A stretch of 64,000 nucleotides of DNA from Pseudochelatococcus contaminans (GTDB lineage: Bacteria > Pseudomonadota > Alphaproteobacteria > Rhizobiales > Beijerinckiaceae), in assembly GCF_014195635.1 (NCBI RefSeq), contig NZ_JACICC010000002.1:248001-312000 (forward strand), in the 5' to 3' direction. A program made the translations under genes and the position numbers. Positions within the stretch are counted from its first letter, which is position 1; each line of letters opens with the position of its first letter. Shown in pieces: positions 34,467-44,116 of the stretch. The notes beneath the pieces were generated by a model, which did no database searches, was not told where the DNA came from, and worked only from the letters and a program-made list of their open reading frames with translations.

Positions 34467-37246
34467 GTCGCCTGCTTCTTCAGGAGCAGCGCCCCGAGGC
34501 CGATGAGCACGGGGCCCGCGATCAGCAGCGGCACAAAGGCCGCCGACATATCGCTGAAATCCAGCGCCTTCGAGAAAGCGCCGCGCGCGATGGTGATGAA
34601 ATGCGTCGTGGGATAGATGCTGCCGATGAAACGGCCCGTCCCCTCCAGCGACGAGACAGGCTCCGTCAGCCCCGAAAACTGTGTCGCCGGGATCAGCGTC
34701 AGGATGGATGTGCCGAAGATGGCGGCAATCTGGCTGTTGACGAAGGACGAGATGAACAGCCCGAACCCCGTGGCGGCGATGACATAGAGGAAGGCCCCGA
34801 GCGTCAGCGCAAACAGCGACCCCTTGACCGGCACACCGAAGATGAACACGGCCAACCCCAGCAGCAGCACGAAGTTCGCCATTGCCAGCACGACATAGGG
34901 CAATTGCTTGCCCAGGAGGAATTCGAGCCGCGTCGTCGGAGTGACGTAGAGGTTGACGATGGACCCCAGTTCTTTCTCACGCACCACGCTCAGGGCCGTC
35001 AGAATGGCTGGAATCAGGATCAGCAGCAGGGGAATGACCGCCGGCACCATCGCCGGCAGGCTTCTGACATCCGGATTGTAGCGGAAACGCACTTCGACGC
35101 TGAAGTTACCGGCAGCGGCGGCGCTGCCGAGCCGAAGTGCAGCCTTTTCCAGCAGCCAGCGCTGGTGCATGCCCTGAATATATCCACGGACCGTCTCGGC
35201 ACGCATGGGCATCGCACCATCGTACCAGACGCCGATCTCGACGTTGCTACCCCGCGACACATCGCGGCCGAAGCCCGGCGGAATTTCGATGGCCAGCGTG
35301 ATTTCACCAGCCCGCATCCGCCGATCAAGATCATCGTAATCGGTAATCGGAGGCTTTTCGATGAAGTAGCGCGAGCCGGCGATATCGAGCGTGTAGTTCC
35401 GGCTGATCGTCGTCTGGTCGTGATCGAGAACGGCAAATGTCAGATCTTCGACATCCATGCTGATGCCGTAGCCGATGATGCACATCAGAAAGACGCTGCC
35501 GGCAAACGCCATCGCCGCGCGCACGGGATCGCGCCACAGTTCCAGCGACTCAAGCCGCGCATAGCTCAACATGCGCCCGAAATCGAACCAGCTCAACGCC
35601 GTGTGCCGGGGCTTGTCCCCCGCTTGCCCCATAGGCACGGCGTCCGGCGCGATGGCAGGCTGCGGCTCCGAGTTGCCGTCGCCCGCTCCCGCGTCTTCGA
35701 GATAGGCGATGAACGCCTCTTCCAGAGTCTGCGCGCCGCGGGTCTTGACGATGTTGGCGGGTGTATCGCTGATCAGCACCTTGCCGGCATGCATCAGCGA
35801 AATACGATCGCAACGCTCGGCCTCGTTCATGAAGTGGGTCGAGACGAAGATCGTCACGTCTTCCTTGCGGGAAAGCGCGATCAACTCGATCCACAGCGCA
35901 TCGCGCGCCACCGGGTCCACGCCCGATGTCGGCTCGTCGAGGATCAGGATTTCGGGCCGGTGCACCAACGCCACCGCCAGCGACAGCCGCTGCCGGATGC
36001 CCAGCGGCAACGCGTCGGGCAGTGCATCCATCAGCTCCGTCAGGTCGAAACGTTCCGCCATCTCGCGGATACGGTCCGGAATCGTATCGGGCGGCAGATC
36101 GAACAGGCGGGCATGCAGATCGAGGTTCTGCCGCACGGTCAATTCCGTATAGAGCGAGAACGACTGCGACATGTAACCAACGCGCCGGCGCACAGCCAGA
36201 TCGTTGGGATCGACCTCGCGCCCAAAGAGGCGGGCCGTGCCCTCGCTGGCCGGCAACAGGCCGGTGAGCATCTTCATCGTGGTGGTCTTGCCGCAGCCGT
36301 TGGAGCCGAGAAAGCCGAAAATCTCGCCCTTGGGGATGCGGAAACTGACATTGTCGACGGCGACGAAATCGCCGAAGCGCATCGTCAGCCCCTCGGCCTC
36401 GATGGCTGGCTCGCCGTCATCCGGTGGACGGGGCGCAATCTCCACCGCCTTATGATCCCGCCGTTTTTCCTCCGGCAGCACCGCAATGAACGCGTCATCG
36501 AGATTGGCCGCGCCCGTGCTTTCCAGCAGCCCCGCGGGGGAGCCCGTCGCCAGCACCTTGCCCGCGTCCATGGCGACGAGCCAGTCGAAGCGCGCCGCCT
36601 CTTCCATGTAGGCGGTGGCGACGATGACGCTCATCTTGGGCCGCTCGCGGCGGATGTCGTCGATCAGATCCCAGAACTGGCGCCGCGACAGCGGATCGAC
36701 GCCCGTGGTGGGCTCATCCAGAATCAGCAGGTCGGGATCGTGAATGAGTGCGCAGCACAGCCCAAGCTTCTGCTTCATGCCGCCGGACAGCTTGCCGGCC
36801 GGCCTGTCCCTGAACGAGGACAGCCGCGTGCGGGCCAGCAGATCGTCGATCCGCTCCTCGCGTTCCTTCCGGTCATGGCCGAACAGCCGGCCGAAGAAAT
36901 CGACGTTCTCGAAGACCGACAGGTTGAAGTAGAGATTCTTGCCAAGCCCCTGCGGCATATAGGCGATTTGCGGACAGACGCTGTTGCGGTGGCGCGCATC
37001 CGCGATGTCGCCACCCAACACCATGATGCGCCCGTCCTGCATCACGCGCGCCCCGGCAATCAGCGACAGCAGGCTCGACTTGCCGACGCCATCCGGCCCG
37101 ATCAGGCCGACCATGATGCCGGGAGGAATATCAAGGTCGATCCCGTCCAGCGCCAACGTCTTGCCATAACGCAGGCTGACTCCGGTGGCCGAAACCACGG
37201 GCGCGGATGCGGACTGCCCGCCTGCCACCGGAGCGTTCCCGCTCAT
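34463..37246 (-). CDS. rbbA: Fused ABC transporter ATPase/permease, RbbA (YhiH)-like
   Basis: A 927-residue protein with two ABC ATPase domains and an ABC-2 membrane domain in one chain. ATPase 1 has [12 protein letters not shown] (Walker A near residue 50), [15 protein letters not shown] and [12 protein letters not shown]. ATPase 2 has [15 protein letters not shown], the divergent signature [15 protein letters not shown] and [13 protein letters not shown]. From about residue 560, after an acidic linker, comes the membrane part, with a large extracytoplasmic loop ([20 protein letters not shown]) and five C-terminal helices. In E. coli this protein is described as ribosome-associated, but the fused membrane domain and the HlyD and YhhJ neighbours indicate an exporter. 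It overlaps both neighbours by four bases. Confidence 0.93.
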   Translation of the reverse strand: MSGNAPVAGGQSASAPVVSATGVSLRYGKTLALDGIDLDIPPGIMVGLIGPDGVGKSSLLSLIAGARVMQDGRIMVLGGDIADARHRNSVCPQIAYMPQGLGKNLYFNLSVFENVDFFGRLFGHDRKEREERIDDLLARTRLSSFRDRPAGKLSGGMKQKLGLCCALIHDPDLLILDEPTTGVDPLSRRQFWDLIDDIRRERPKMSVIVATAYMEEAARFDWLVAMDAGKVLATGSPAGLLESTGAANLDDAFIAVLPEEKRRDHKAVEIAPRPPDDGEPAIEAEGLTMRFGDFVAVDNVSFRIPKGEIFGFLGSNGCGKTTTMKMLTGLLPASEGTARLFGREVDPNDLAVRRRVGYMSQSFSLYTELTVRQNLDLHARLFDLPPDTIPDRIREMAERFDLTELMDALPDALPLGIRQRLSLAVALVHRPEILILDEPTSGVDPVARDALWIELIALSRKEDVTIFVSTHFMNEAERCDRISLMHAGKVLISDTPANIVKTRGAQTLEEAFIAYLEDAGAGDGNSEPQPAIAPDAVPMGQAGDKPRHTALSWFDFGRMLSYARLESLELWRDPVRAAMAFAGSVFLMCIIGYGISMDVEDLTFAVLDHDQTTISRNYTLDIAGSRYFIEKPPITDYDDLDRRMRAGEITLAIEIPPGFGRDVSRGSNVEIGVWYDGAMPMRAETVRGYIQGMHQRWLLEKAALRLGSAAAAGNFSVEVRFRYNPDVRSLPAMVPAVIPLLLILIPAILTALSVVREKELGSIVNLYVTPTTRLEFLLGKQLPYVVLAMANFVLLLGLAVFIFGVPVKGSLFALTLGAFLYVIAATGFGLFISSFVNSQIAAIFGTSILTLIPATQFSGLTEPVSSLEGTGRFIGSIYPTTHFITIARGAFSKALDFSDMSAAFVPLLIAGPVLIGLGALLLKKQAT

Positions 37247-38313
37247 TTCCGGCCCGCGTTCGGTTGCAGGTTCTCAGGCCATTCGACGGTGGAATCGGTT
37301 CGCACATAGACCACGCCGGGCAGCCCCGTCTTCACGTAGGTAATGTATTCGCGCAGCAGCTCCGGCGGAATGCGCGCGCGGATGCGGAACATCAGCTTTT
37401 CCCGCTCCAGCTCCGTCTCGACGGTCTTGGGCGTGAACTGCGCGACATCCGACACAAAGGAGATGTTGGCCGGAATGATCAGCTGCGGCGCGGCATCCAG
37501 CACGATACGCGCTTCGTCGCCCACACCGAGCCGGCCGGCACTTTCCGTGGGCAAGAAGAAAGTCATGAAAACGTCGGTGAGGTCGACAAGGTTGAGCACG
37601 CGCCCGCCCGCCGCCAGCACCTCACCCGGTTGGGCCACGCGGAACTGCACCCGCCCGTCGCGCGGCGAGGTCAGCACGGTGTCGGCGAGATCGGCGTCGA
37701 TACGGTCGATGGTTGCGCGCGCTGCATCGACTGCGGCCTCTGCGGCCACGACCTGCGACCGCGCCGCGCCGATGGCGGCTTCGCTCGCGGCAAGCTGCGC
37801 CTTCGCCGCCTCCACAGCCGCCGCTGCACCGAGCGCCTCGGCCCGGTTGTCATCGACCACCTGCTGGGACACGTTATCGCGCACGATCAGCTGCATCGAG
37901 CGGGCAAGACGTTTGTCGGCGGCGTCCTGCTGCGCCTGGCGCTGGGCCACGACCGCCTTGGCGGATGCCTGCTCGGCCTCGCGTTGCGTCACCTGGCTCC
38001 GGGCGGTCTCGACGGCGAACAGCGCCTGCTGCAACTGCGCCTCCGCCTGACGCTTCTCGGCTTGCAGCTGATCGGTGTCCATCTGCGCCAGCTTCTGGCC
38101 AGCGGTGATGAAATCGCCCTCGCGCACGAGCACGTCTTTCACCCGGCCCGCGGCCTTGGTGGCGACATCGATCTCGGTCGCCTCAATGCGGCCGTTGCCC
38201 GTGGCAATTCCGTCAGGCAGACGGTCGCGCGACAGTTCCTTCCAGGCGTTATAACCGACGATCGCCAGTATCACGGCGGCGGCAAGCACCACCCATTTTC
38301 TCGATCCGCTCAT
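37243..38313 (-). CDS. HlyD family membrane-fusion protein of the RbbA/YhhJ exporter
   Basis: A 356-residue periplasmic adaptor. The N-terminal anchor [18 protein letters not shown] is followed by a barrel-sandwich half motif ([39 protein letters not shown]), a long alpha-helical hairpin rich in Ala and Gln (residues about 80-220), and the second half motif [30 protein letters not shown]. This type links the inner-membrane pump to a TolC channel. It is the first gene of the minus-strand operon. Confidence 0.94.
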   Translation of the reverse strand: MSGSRKWVVLAAAVILAIVGYNAWKELSRDRLPDGIATGNGRIEATEIDVATKAAGRVKDVLVREGDFITAGQKLAQMDTDQLQAEKRQAEAQLQQALFAVETARSQVTQREAEQASAKAVVAQRQAQQDAADKRLARSMQLIVRDNVSQQVVDDNRAEALGAAAAVEAAKAQLAASEAAIGAARSQVVAAEAAVDAARATIDRIDADLADTVLTSPRDGRVQFRVAQPGEVLAAGGRVLNLVDLTDVFMTFFLPTESAGRLGVGDEARIVLDAAPQLIIPANISFVSDVAQFTPKTVETELEREKLMFRIRARIPPELLREYITYVKTGLPGVVYVRTDSTVEWPENLQPNAGRK

Positions 38314-38512
38314 GCGCCGCCACCCTGTTTCTATCGCCCCGCGAAGCCGTCATGCAGCCGTGTGCCCGCACGCAAGCCCAGAGCGGGCGGCGCACTGCTT
38401 GACCGGGACCATTATCATACTGACCAAATCGGTAAAATGATCCCCGGCAATTCGGCGTGCCCTGGCACACATGACAGCCCCGCACGTGGACAGGTCCGGG
38501 TGCGGGACGGTC

Positions 38513-39889
38513 TTATCCCAGCAGCCTTGCCCACGCGCCCGATGCCGGCTTGCCAGAGGCCAGACGGTCAAGAAGTGGGGTCGGCACTTCCAGTCCGGAA
38601 CCGATTCCGGGCGCGGCAAGCGCCGGCACTCTCTTGCCCTCAGAATGCCGCCGGATGAGAACGGCATTGAGCCGTCGCGCCATAGCGCCATCCGGCGCAT
38701 GTTCGGGAACGGGATGGATGGCCCCTGCCCCCATCAGGGCGTGCAGCGTCTGGTTCACGAGGCCGGGTCGGCCCCTCATGACGGGCAACTGCTCCAGCTC
38801 GGCATAGGACACCGTCTGACGGGCAGCGAGCGCCTCCAGCACCGGCGAAAAAATACTGGCGTGCCCTTCGATCCGCCCGATGCGGGTTTCGAATGTCACG
38901 CCGCCGCCTGCGGGCGCTCCCGGCAACGCTGTAAAGCGCAGTTGCCGCAAAGCGGCAAAGTGCTTATCCGCAGCCAGCGGCGCGATGTCGCGGCGGTATA
39001 GATCAAGCCGCGCCTGCTGGTTGCAGGCCATATCCCGCACAAGTTCCCGCGTACCGCGATCCTTCTGCGCGTTCAGCAGGCCGCGCAGACTTTCCGGCAC
39101 GGTAAAGTCATCGAGGTTGTCGAGAGGGCTTGCATTGCCCGCCAGCGCGAGCCCGACACCGCCCATGTCGTGCATCACCTGCGCGACGGTTAACGGTGTG
39201 AAATACGCATTCAGATAGTCATGCGCGGTATAGGCCGCATCGTCAGCGGCGGTTGCCTGCGCATAATTCTCGGCCACAGGATGCGTGGCGAAAAAGCCTG
39301 CCTTGCCTTTACGCAGGCCGGCGATCAAATCCCGGCCACGCTGCACGGCGTCCAGCGCATGCGCTCCCGGCTGCAGGTGAAGGGCCGAAAACAGCCCGTG
39401 AAACACCGTGAGATCCGCAGCGCCCGGCAGAGTGAGATAATGCAGCAGAGCGACGCCGCCGGGCTTCAGATGTTGGCCTGCCAACTCTCTGACGGCCTGC
39501 CTGACATCCGGCGAAACCCAGGAATACAACCCGCGAACGATCAGGAAGTCGACAGCGGGCAGCCCGATGTCCTCGCGCAGATCCTTGCAATGGAACTCGA
39601 CATTGCCGATGCCGGCATCTTCCGCCAGCCGTTTCGCCGCATCGATATGCTCGGGATTGATGTCGATGCCGATAAACCGCACGTTCGGGTTCGTCGCCGC
39701 CAGGATCAGCAGCCCGACCGCCGGGCCGCAGCCCACTTCACACCAGACAGGTTGTGAGGCAGCGGTGTGTTGAACCTCTGCCTGCCCCAACGCGGCCAGA
39801 CAGGCGCGCAGCCAAATGGGCGCATGCTCGCGATGAAACTGCGGCACATAAGGAACATCGAGCAGATAGCCGGCGGGCAAATCGGTCAT
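38513..39889 (-). CDS. Class I SAM methyltransferase with regulatory domain
   Basis: A 458-residue protein. SAM motif I is VWCEVGCGPAVGLLIL (residues 48-63), and FIGIDINPEHIDAAKRLAED and FHCKDLREDIGLPAVDFLIVRGLYSWVSPD complete a Rossmann methyltransferase. The central and C-terminal parts (from about residue 210: AHDYLNAYFTPLTVAQVMHDM) match the predicted methyltransferase regulatory domain family. Such proteins occur near cell-surface and S-layer or glycosylation genes in some bacteria, but no such context exists here. The start at 39889 has AGGAGA upstream; the longer frame to 39937 is rejected. It lies immediately downstream of the FepA-like receptor gene on the same strand. Confidence 0.85.
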   Translation of the reverse strand: MTDLPAGYLLDVPYVPQFHREHAPIWLRACLAALGQAEVQHTAASQPVWCEVGCGPAVGLLILAATNPNVRFIGIDINPEHIDAAKRLAEDAGIGNVEFHCKDLREDIGLPAVDFLIVRGLYSWVSPDVRQAVRELAGQHLKPGGVALLHYLTLPGAADLTVFHGLFSALHLQPGAHALDAVQRGRDLIAGLRKGKAGFFATHPVAENYAQATAADDAAYTAHDYLNAYFTPLTVAQVMHDMGGVGLALAGNASPLDNLDDFTVPESLRGLLNAQKDRGTRELVRDMACNQQARLDLYRRDIAPLAADKHFAALRQLRFTALPGAPAGGGVTFETRIGRIEGHASIFSPVLEALAARQTVSYAELEQLPVMRGRPGLVNQTLHALMGAGAIHPVPEHAPDGAMARRLNAVLIRRHSEGKRVPALAAPGIGSGLEVPTPLLDRLASGKPASGAWARLLG

Positions 39890-40042
39890 GCCGGTTCTCC
39901 TGAACGCATGGCGGGCACAGTCACAACACAGAGCCATATGCCGGCTTCCGTGGAAACAGGCATATGGCCCAAGTCTTTATAACGGATGAACCGCCGGATG
40001 ATTTCCGGCGGCTCCAGATCGGTCAAAGCGTTCAACGGCGCG

Positions 40043-42292
40043 TCAGAACGAGCCGGTGAGCGAGATGTAGTAGGCGCGTCCCGGTTCGTTGAAGGTGTTG
40101 GCGCCGGCGTTGGTGGTGGTGCCTTCGCGCTTGACTTCCTTGTTGAACAGGTTGGTGACACCGGCGAGCAGACGAAGGTTTTCGTTGAACTCGTAACGGG
40201 CCGTCACGTTCACCAGCGTATAAGGCGAACGCGAGCGGGTGTTTTCCGCCACCTGCAGCGTCGAGAAGCTGACGGTCGGGGCCTTGATCTCACCGTAATG
40301 GGTGACGCCCAGGTTCAGCTCAAGCTGCTCGGTTGCCTGCCAGACCAGGTTGGAGTTGATCGTGTACTTGGGCACGAGCGACAGCGGCTGGTTGTCGGTC
40401 TTGTTCTTGGACTCGATCATGTACGTGGCGTTGGTCGACCACCGCACCTTCTCGTGCAGAGGAATGATCAGGTTGCCTTCGAGGCCCTGAATGACCGCCT
40501 TCGGCACGTTTTCCCACTGGTAAACGGCCATGCCGTTATACGTCCCGATGGGGGTGGTGCCCGACTGGATGTGATCCTTGAAGTCGTTGTGGAAGTAGGT
40601 GATGCCCGCGTTCCAGCCAGACTCGTTGATATAACCCAGGCCGACTTCCTTGTTGATGCTGGTCTCGGGTTCGAGGTTCTCGTTACCGATGACGTAGCAC
40701 GGACGACCGTACATGTAGGGGCAGCCATTGCCCATCGACGTGTAGAGGTAGTTCGGGTTGAGCTGGAACAGGTTCGGCACCTTGAAGGCGCGTGCGATAC
40801 CGGCCTTCAGCGTGATCTCGTCAGTGATCGAGTAAGACGCGTTCAGGCTCGGGCTCCAGTTGTTGCCCGATTCCGAGTGATGGTCGAAGCGCAGGCCAGG
40901 CGTCAGGATGAACTTGTCGGTGACGAGAATGTTGTCTTCGACATAGATGCCGTAAAGCTGCGACTGGCTCTTGGGATTACGCAGCGCCGGGTCCGACACC
41001 GTGCCGAAACCGGGGATGGCGAAAGTCGTGGCGCTTGCAGCACCCATGTTTTCGTCATCCATCCACTCGCCGCGGAACTCGGCGCCGACCGTCAGCGTCT
41101 GCGGGACGACGATGGTCAGCGGGAAGTTCCACTCGCTCTTGGCCGTCACGTTGTCGAGCGTGATCGCCAGACGATCCTTGGCATACTGCGAGCTGATACG
41201 TCCCTCGCCGGAACCAGCATTGCCTTCGCCGAGACGCGAGTTCTTCGAGTTTTCCCACTGGATGTAGCTGTTGGAGGTACCGAAGTCCCACTTGCCGCGA
41301 TGGGTAGCGGACAGCGTCGTGCGCGTCACGCGGTTCGTCTCGCGTCCATCGCGAGCCAGCGACTCGTTCAGCTCAGTGGAAAAGACGTCCTGATGCAGCG
41401 CGTCACCGGCGTAGATGTTACGCTGCTGGCTCCAGGCCGCTTCGAAGTCGAGCACGTGCTGCTCGTTGAGCTTCCACGACAGCAAACCGCGGAAGTCGGT
41501 GTTCTTCACACCCTCGCGGCCGGCAGCGACGCTCTCGCCTTCCGGCGTCGCATCCTCGTTGATGCCGATGTCGTCGGCGCCGGTGATGTTGTAGTTCGCC
41601 GAGAAGCGATAGGACAGGTTCTCGCTGATCGGACCGCCGGCGACGATGGTCGAGCGGTAGGTGCGGCCTTCATCGCTGTTTTCGGGAATGTTGGCGAAGG
41701 TCGTCGCGCTGAAGCTCTGCTTGTCCGGGCGCTTAGTGATGATGTTCACCACACCGCCGGCTGCGCCGGAGCCGTAACGCGCCGCTGCCGGGCCGCGCAG
41801 CACTTCGATGCGCTCGACCATTTCAGCCGGCACCCAGTTCGAGTCGCCGCGCGTATCGCGCTCACCGCCGCGCCGCATGCGCACGGAGTTACGCGAGAAC
41901 ACGGGCTTGCCGTCGATGAGGATCAGGGTGTTTTCCGGGCCCATACCGCGGATGTCGATCTGGCGGTTGTTGCCGCGCTGACCGTTCGACGTGTTGCCGG
42001 TGAGGTTGACACCGGGCTGACGGCGAATTGCATCCGAAAGGTCGTTGACGGGCGGGGTCAGCTCAAGCTGTTCGCGGCTGATGATGGACACGCCCGGCGC
42101 CTGGCTGAGCTGCTCACGCGCGGAAACCACGACCACTTCGTCGAGCAACAGTTCCTCGCCGGTCAGCGGCAACTCGGCGTTGGCCTGCGCACGCTGCGCG
42201 CGCGTATCCTGCGCATTGGCGACGCCTGCCGACGCGACGATCAGCGCGCCGATCGCAGTCGCGGTTGCAAGTCCCCTTCCCATCGGTGTCAT
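40043..42292 (-). CDS. TonB-dependent siderophore receptor, FepA-like
   Basis: A 749-residue outer-membrane receptor. The signal peptide (residues 1-27, cut after GVANA) is followed by a TonB-box-like DEVVVVSA, a plug domain with ELTPPVNDLSDAIRRQPGVNLTGN and WVPAEMVERIEVLRGPAAARYGSGAAGGVVNIITKR, then a 22-strand barrel ending in the terminal Phe of SLTGSF. NSVRMRRGGERDTRGDSNWV resembles the plug of ferric enterobactin receptors (FepA, PfeA), so a catecholate siderophore is the likely ligand. AAGGA precedes the ATG at 42292. Expression is probably iron-repressed, and the AT-rich upstream region is a plausible site for such control. Confidence 0.93.
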   Translation of the reverse strand: MTPMGRGLATATAIGALIVASAGVANAQDTRAQRAQANAELPLTGEELLLDEVVVVSAREQLSQAPGVSIISREQLELTPPVNDLSDAIRRQPGVNLTGNTSNGQRGNNRQIDIRGMGPENTLILIDGKPVFSRNSVRMRRGGERDTRGDSNWVPAEMVERIEVLRGPAAARYGSGAAGGVVNIITKRPDKQSFSATTFANIPENSDEGRTYRSTIVAGGPISENLSYRFSANYNITGADDIGINEDATPEGESVAAGREGVKNTDFRGLLSWKLNEQHVLDFEAAWSQQRNIYAGDALHQDVFSTELNESLARDGRETNRVTRTTLSATHRGKWDFGTSNSYIQWENSKNSRLGEGNAGSGEGRISSQYAKDRLAITLDNVTAKSEWNFPLTIVVPQTLTVGAEFRGEWMDDENMGAASATTFAIPGFGTVSDPALRNPKSQSQLYGIYVEDNILVTDKFILTPGLRFDHHSESGNNWSPSLNASYSITDEITLKAGIARAFKVPNLFQLNPNYLYTSMGNGCPYMYGRPCYVIGNENLEPETSINKEVGLGYINESGWNAGITYFHNDFKDHIQSGTTPIGTYNGMAVYQWENVPKAVIQGLEGNLIIPLHEKVRWSTNATYMIESKNKTDNQPLSLVPKYTINSNLVWQATEQLELNLGVTHYGEIKAPTVSFSTLQVAENTRSRSPYTLVNVTARYEFNENLRLLAGVTNLFNKEVKREGTTTNAGANTFNEPGRAYYISLTGSF

Positions 42293-42784
42293 TCCCTTTG
42301 TCCTTTCAAAGCCAGTCCATGGATAACTGAACAGCAGCAAACCTTCCCACCCATGAAACTGAAGGCGCGCTTACATTAAAGTTTTAAAGAAGATGCCGCT
42401 TTAATTTATAATTATTCTGAAATATATTTTTAAAGCATTTAAACTATCTCCAACAAAAATTTATCTTCAAATCTCCTAAATCAACTCCTGTATGGCTATA
42501 CCGATTCTCCTTTTATACCGGAAGCACGAATCAGCCTGCACGGAAAAGAAGCACGATACTGTTGCCGGCAATCATCATTATTGAATTTGAATATTTATAA
42601 AGTATGCGGCAACCTATGCCGGTGAGCGCAGGCGAAACGCTTCATCAAACGTTTCGCAACGGATGCCCATAAAAATTTCACGGACTATAAAACCCGTAAA
42701 GATTGTCACTTGCGATTATAATTTACCTGTTACACATAATGAATTTGAAAAATCCGGAATCACATGCACAGATGAAAACAGTAA
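42293..42784. other. AT-rich divergent promoter region
   Basis: About 490 bases between the FepA-like gene (minus) and gltS (plus), visibly the most AT-rich stretch of the window, especially 42370-42470. It should hold the promoter and any iron-responsive operator of the receptor. TTATAATTATTCTGAAATAT near 42405 has the look of an iron box but does not match a Fur, Irr or RirA consensus well enough to call. No gene is seen. Confidence 0.45.
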
Positions 42785-43981
42785 ATGACCATCATAGATG
42801 ACTTTTTATCTTTTAATATAGCAATACTATTGCTAATGATGGGAAAGCTTCTGACCCATAATTCAAAAATGCTCAGAAAGTACAGTATCCCTGAGCCTGT
42901 CATCGGCGGCCTTCTATGCTCTGCGGTTGTCGCTGCCATATACTTCATATCCGGGCACCAGATTTCATTCGACCTCGACGTTCGGGATTTTCTGCTATTA
43001 TTGTTTTTTGCCGGCATCGGGCTAAAAGCCGAAGTGCGTACCCTGTTACTTGGCGGCAAGCCCTTGCTGGTGCTGCTCGGTCTGGCGGCGGCATTTATCG
43101 TCACCCAGAACCTCGCCGGCATGGGAATGGCAACCTTGTTCGGGCTGGACCCGCACGCCGGGTTGATGGTCGGATCGGTCTCGCTCACCGGCGGCCTTGG
43201 CACAACGATGGCCTGGGCGCCGATCCTGCAGCGCGACATGGGAATCAGCAATGCGGCTGAACTGGGCGTTGCCAGCAACACCGTCGGGCTGATCGCCGCC
43301 TGTGTCATCGGCGGGCCGATGGCGACCTATCTGATGCGCCGCAATGCCATTACACCGTCGAACACATCCGACTTGACCATCGGCGCCGGACCCGATCCGC
43401 AGGCCGGCGAGCTGGATTACTTTTCCGTGCTATGGGCTATTTTCGTTCTCAACGCCACGGTGCTTCTGGGAACGATGCTCGACGCATTGATCAGCAAAAC
43501 CGGCCTCACGTTGCCGACATTCGTCTCGTGCCTCATCGTCGGCATCCTGATACGCAACCTGACGCCGTTCGTGTCAGGCAAGGTCGTGCGACGCTACTGG
43601 CCCGCCACCGGGCGGGGGATGTCACTGGTATCGGATATCTCGCTCGGCCTATTCCTCATCATGGCGCTGATGAACCTGCAATTGTGGGAGCTGAACGGCA
43701 TATTCGTGTTCATCATCTCCACGCTCGTCGTGCAGATCGTGCTCTGTCTGGCCTATACCATCTGCATCGTGTTCCCGCTGATGGGGCGCGATTACGAGGC
43801 CACCGTGATCAGCGCCGGCTTTGGCGGCATCGCGCTGGGCTCAACGGCCACCGCGATCGCCAACATGACCGCCGTAACGCAGCAATATGGCGCGGCGCAT
43901 CGCGCCTTCATTATTGTGCCTCTGGTCTGCGGCTTCTTCATCGACCTCGTGAACGCACTGGTGATCGCCGCCTTCATGTAA
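42785..43981 (+). CDS. gltS: Sodium/glutamate symporter
   Basis: A 398-residue inner-membrane Na+-coupled glutamate importer. The protein has two inverted halves, each with a reentrant loop. The first carries GLMVGSVSLTGGLGTTMAW and the second SAGFGGIALGSTATAIANMTAV, both glycine/serine-rich as expected. YSIPEPVIGGLLCSAVV near residue 33 is also diagnostic. The first ~70 codons use many A/T-ending codons (ATA, TTA, TTT), whereas the rest uses the GC-rich codons of its neighbours. No clear ribosome-binding site precedes the ATG. It lies divergent from the FepA-like gene and near glutamate dehydrogenase. Confidence 0.94.
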   Translation: MTIIDDFLSFNIAILLLMMGKLLTHNSKMLRKYSIPEPVIGGLLCSAVVAAIYFISGHQISFDLDVRDFLLLLFFAGIGLKAEVRTLLLGGKPLLVLLGLAAAFIVTQNLAGMGMATLFGLDPHAGLMVGSVSLTGGLGTTMAWAPILQRDMGISNAAELGVASNTVGLIAACVIGGPMATYLMRRNAITPSNTSDLTIGAGPDPQAGELDYFSVLWAIFVLNATVLLGTMLDALISKTGLTLPTFVSCLIVGILIRNLTPFVSGKVVRRYWPATGRGMSLVSDISLGLFLIMALMNLQLWELNGIFVFIISTLVVQIVLCLAYTICIVFPLMGRDYEATVISAGFGGIALGSTATAIANMTAVTQQYGAAHRAFIIVPLVCGFFIDLVNALVIAAFM

Positions 43982-43990
43982 AATCCGCAT

Positions 43991-44022
43991 AAAAAAGGGA
44001 GACGGGTGCGTGCCCGTCTCCC
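43991..44022 (-). terminator. Intrinsic terminator for the polyamine genes, shared with the end of gltS
   Basis: GGGAGACGGG (43997-44006) and CCCGTCTCCC (44013-44022) form a perfect 10-bp stem with loop TGCGTG. Read on the minus strand it is followed by six T (43991-43996 on the plus strand are A). It lies between the convergent gltS and carboxynorspermidine dehydrogenase genes. Confidence 0.85.
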
Positions 44023-44039
44023 CAGATGTTTCAAAGCCG

Positions 44040-44075
44040 CTTGCGTTCAACTCAATTCATCGCATTGAACGCAAG
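44040..44075. repeat. Dispersed palindrome family, copy after gltS
   Basis: CTTGCGTTCAA (44040-44050) pairs perfectly with TTGAACGCAAG (44065-44075) around CTCAATTCATCGCA. The loop is nearly the same as in the dksA copy (TTCGATTCATCGCG). Confidence 0.85.
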
Positions 44076-44116
44076 TCGCGGTGAGATATACAAGCTAGAA
44101 CGCCAGATACAGCCGA

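Noticed and set aside
35980-36010. Degenerate second ABC signature (LPLGIRQR) in the RbbA-like protein as an inactivation
   Set aside because: From memory the same divergent signature occurs in E. coli RbbA, so it is a family trait and not a lesion.
34601-37309. 902-codon open frame antisense to the RbbA-like gene
   Set aside because: It mirrors the codon structure of the real gene. Composition is unlike a folded protein and there is no ribosome-binding site.
39986-42379. 797-codon open frame antisense to the TonB-dependent receptor
   Set aside because: The receptor is complete with signal peptide, plug and terminal Phe. The antisense product has no known domain.
42400-42425. Possible Fur/Irr-type box upstream of the receptor
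   Set aside because: The match to any of the three consensus types is too poor in this AT-rich stretch to call by eye.
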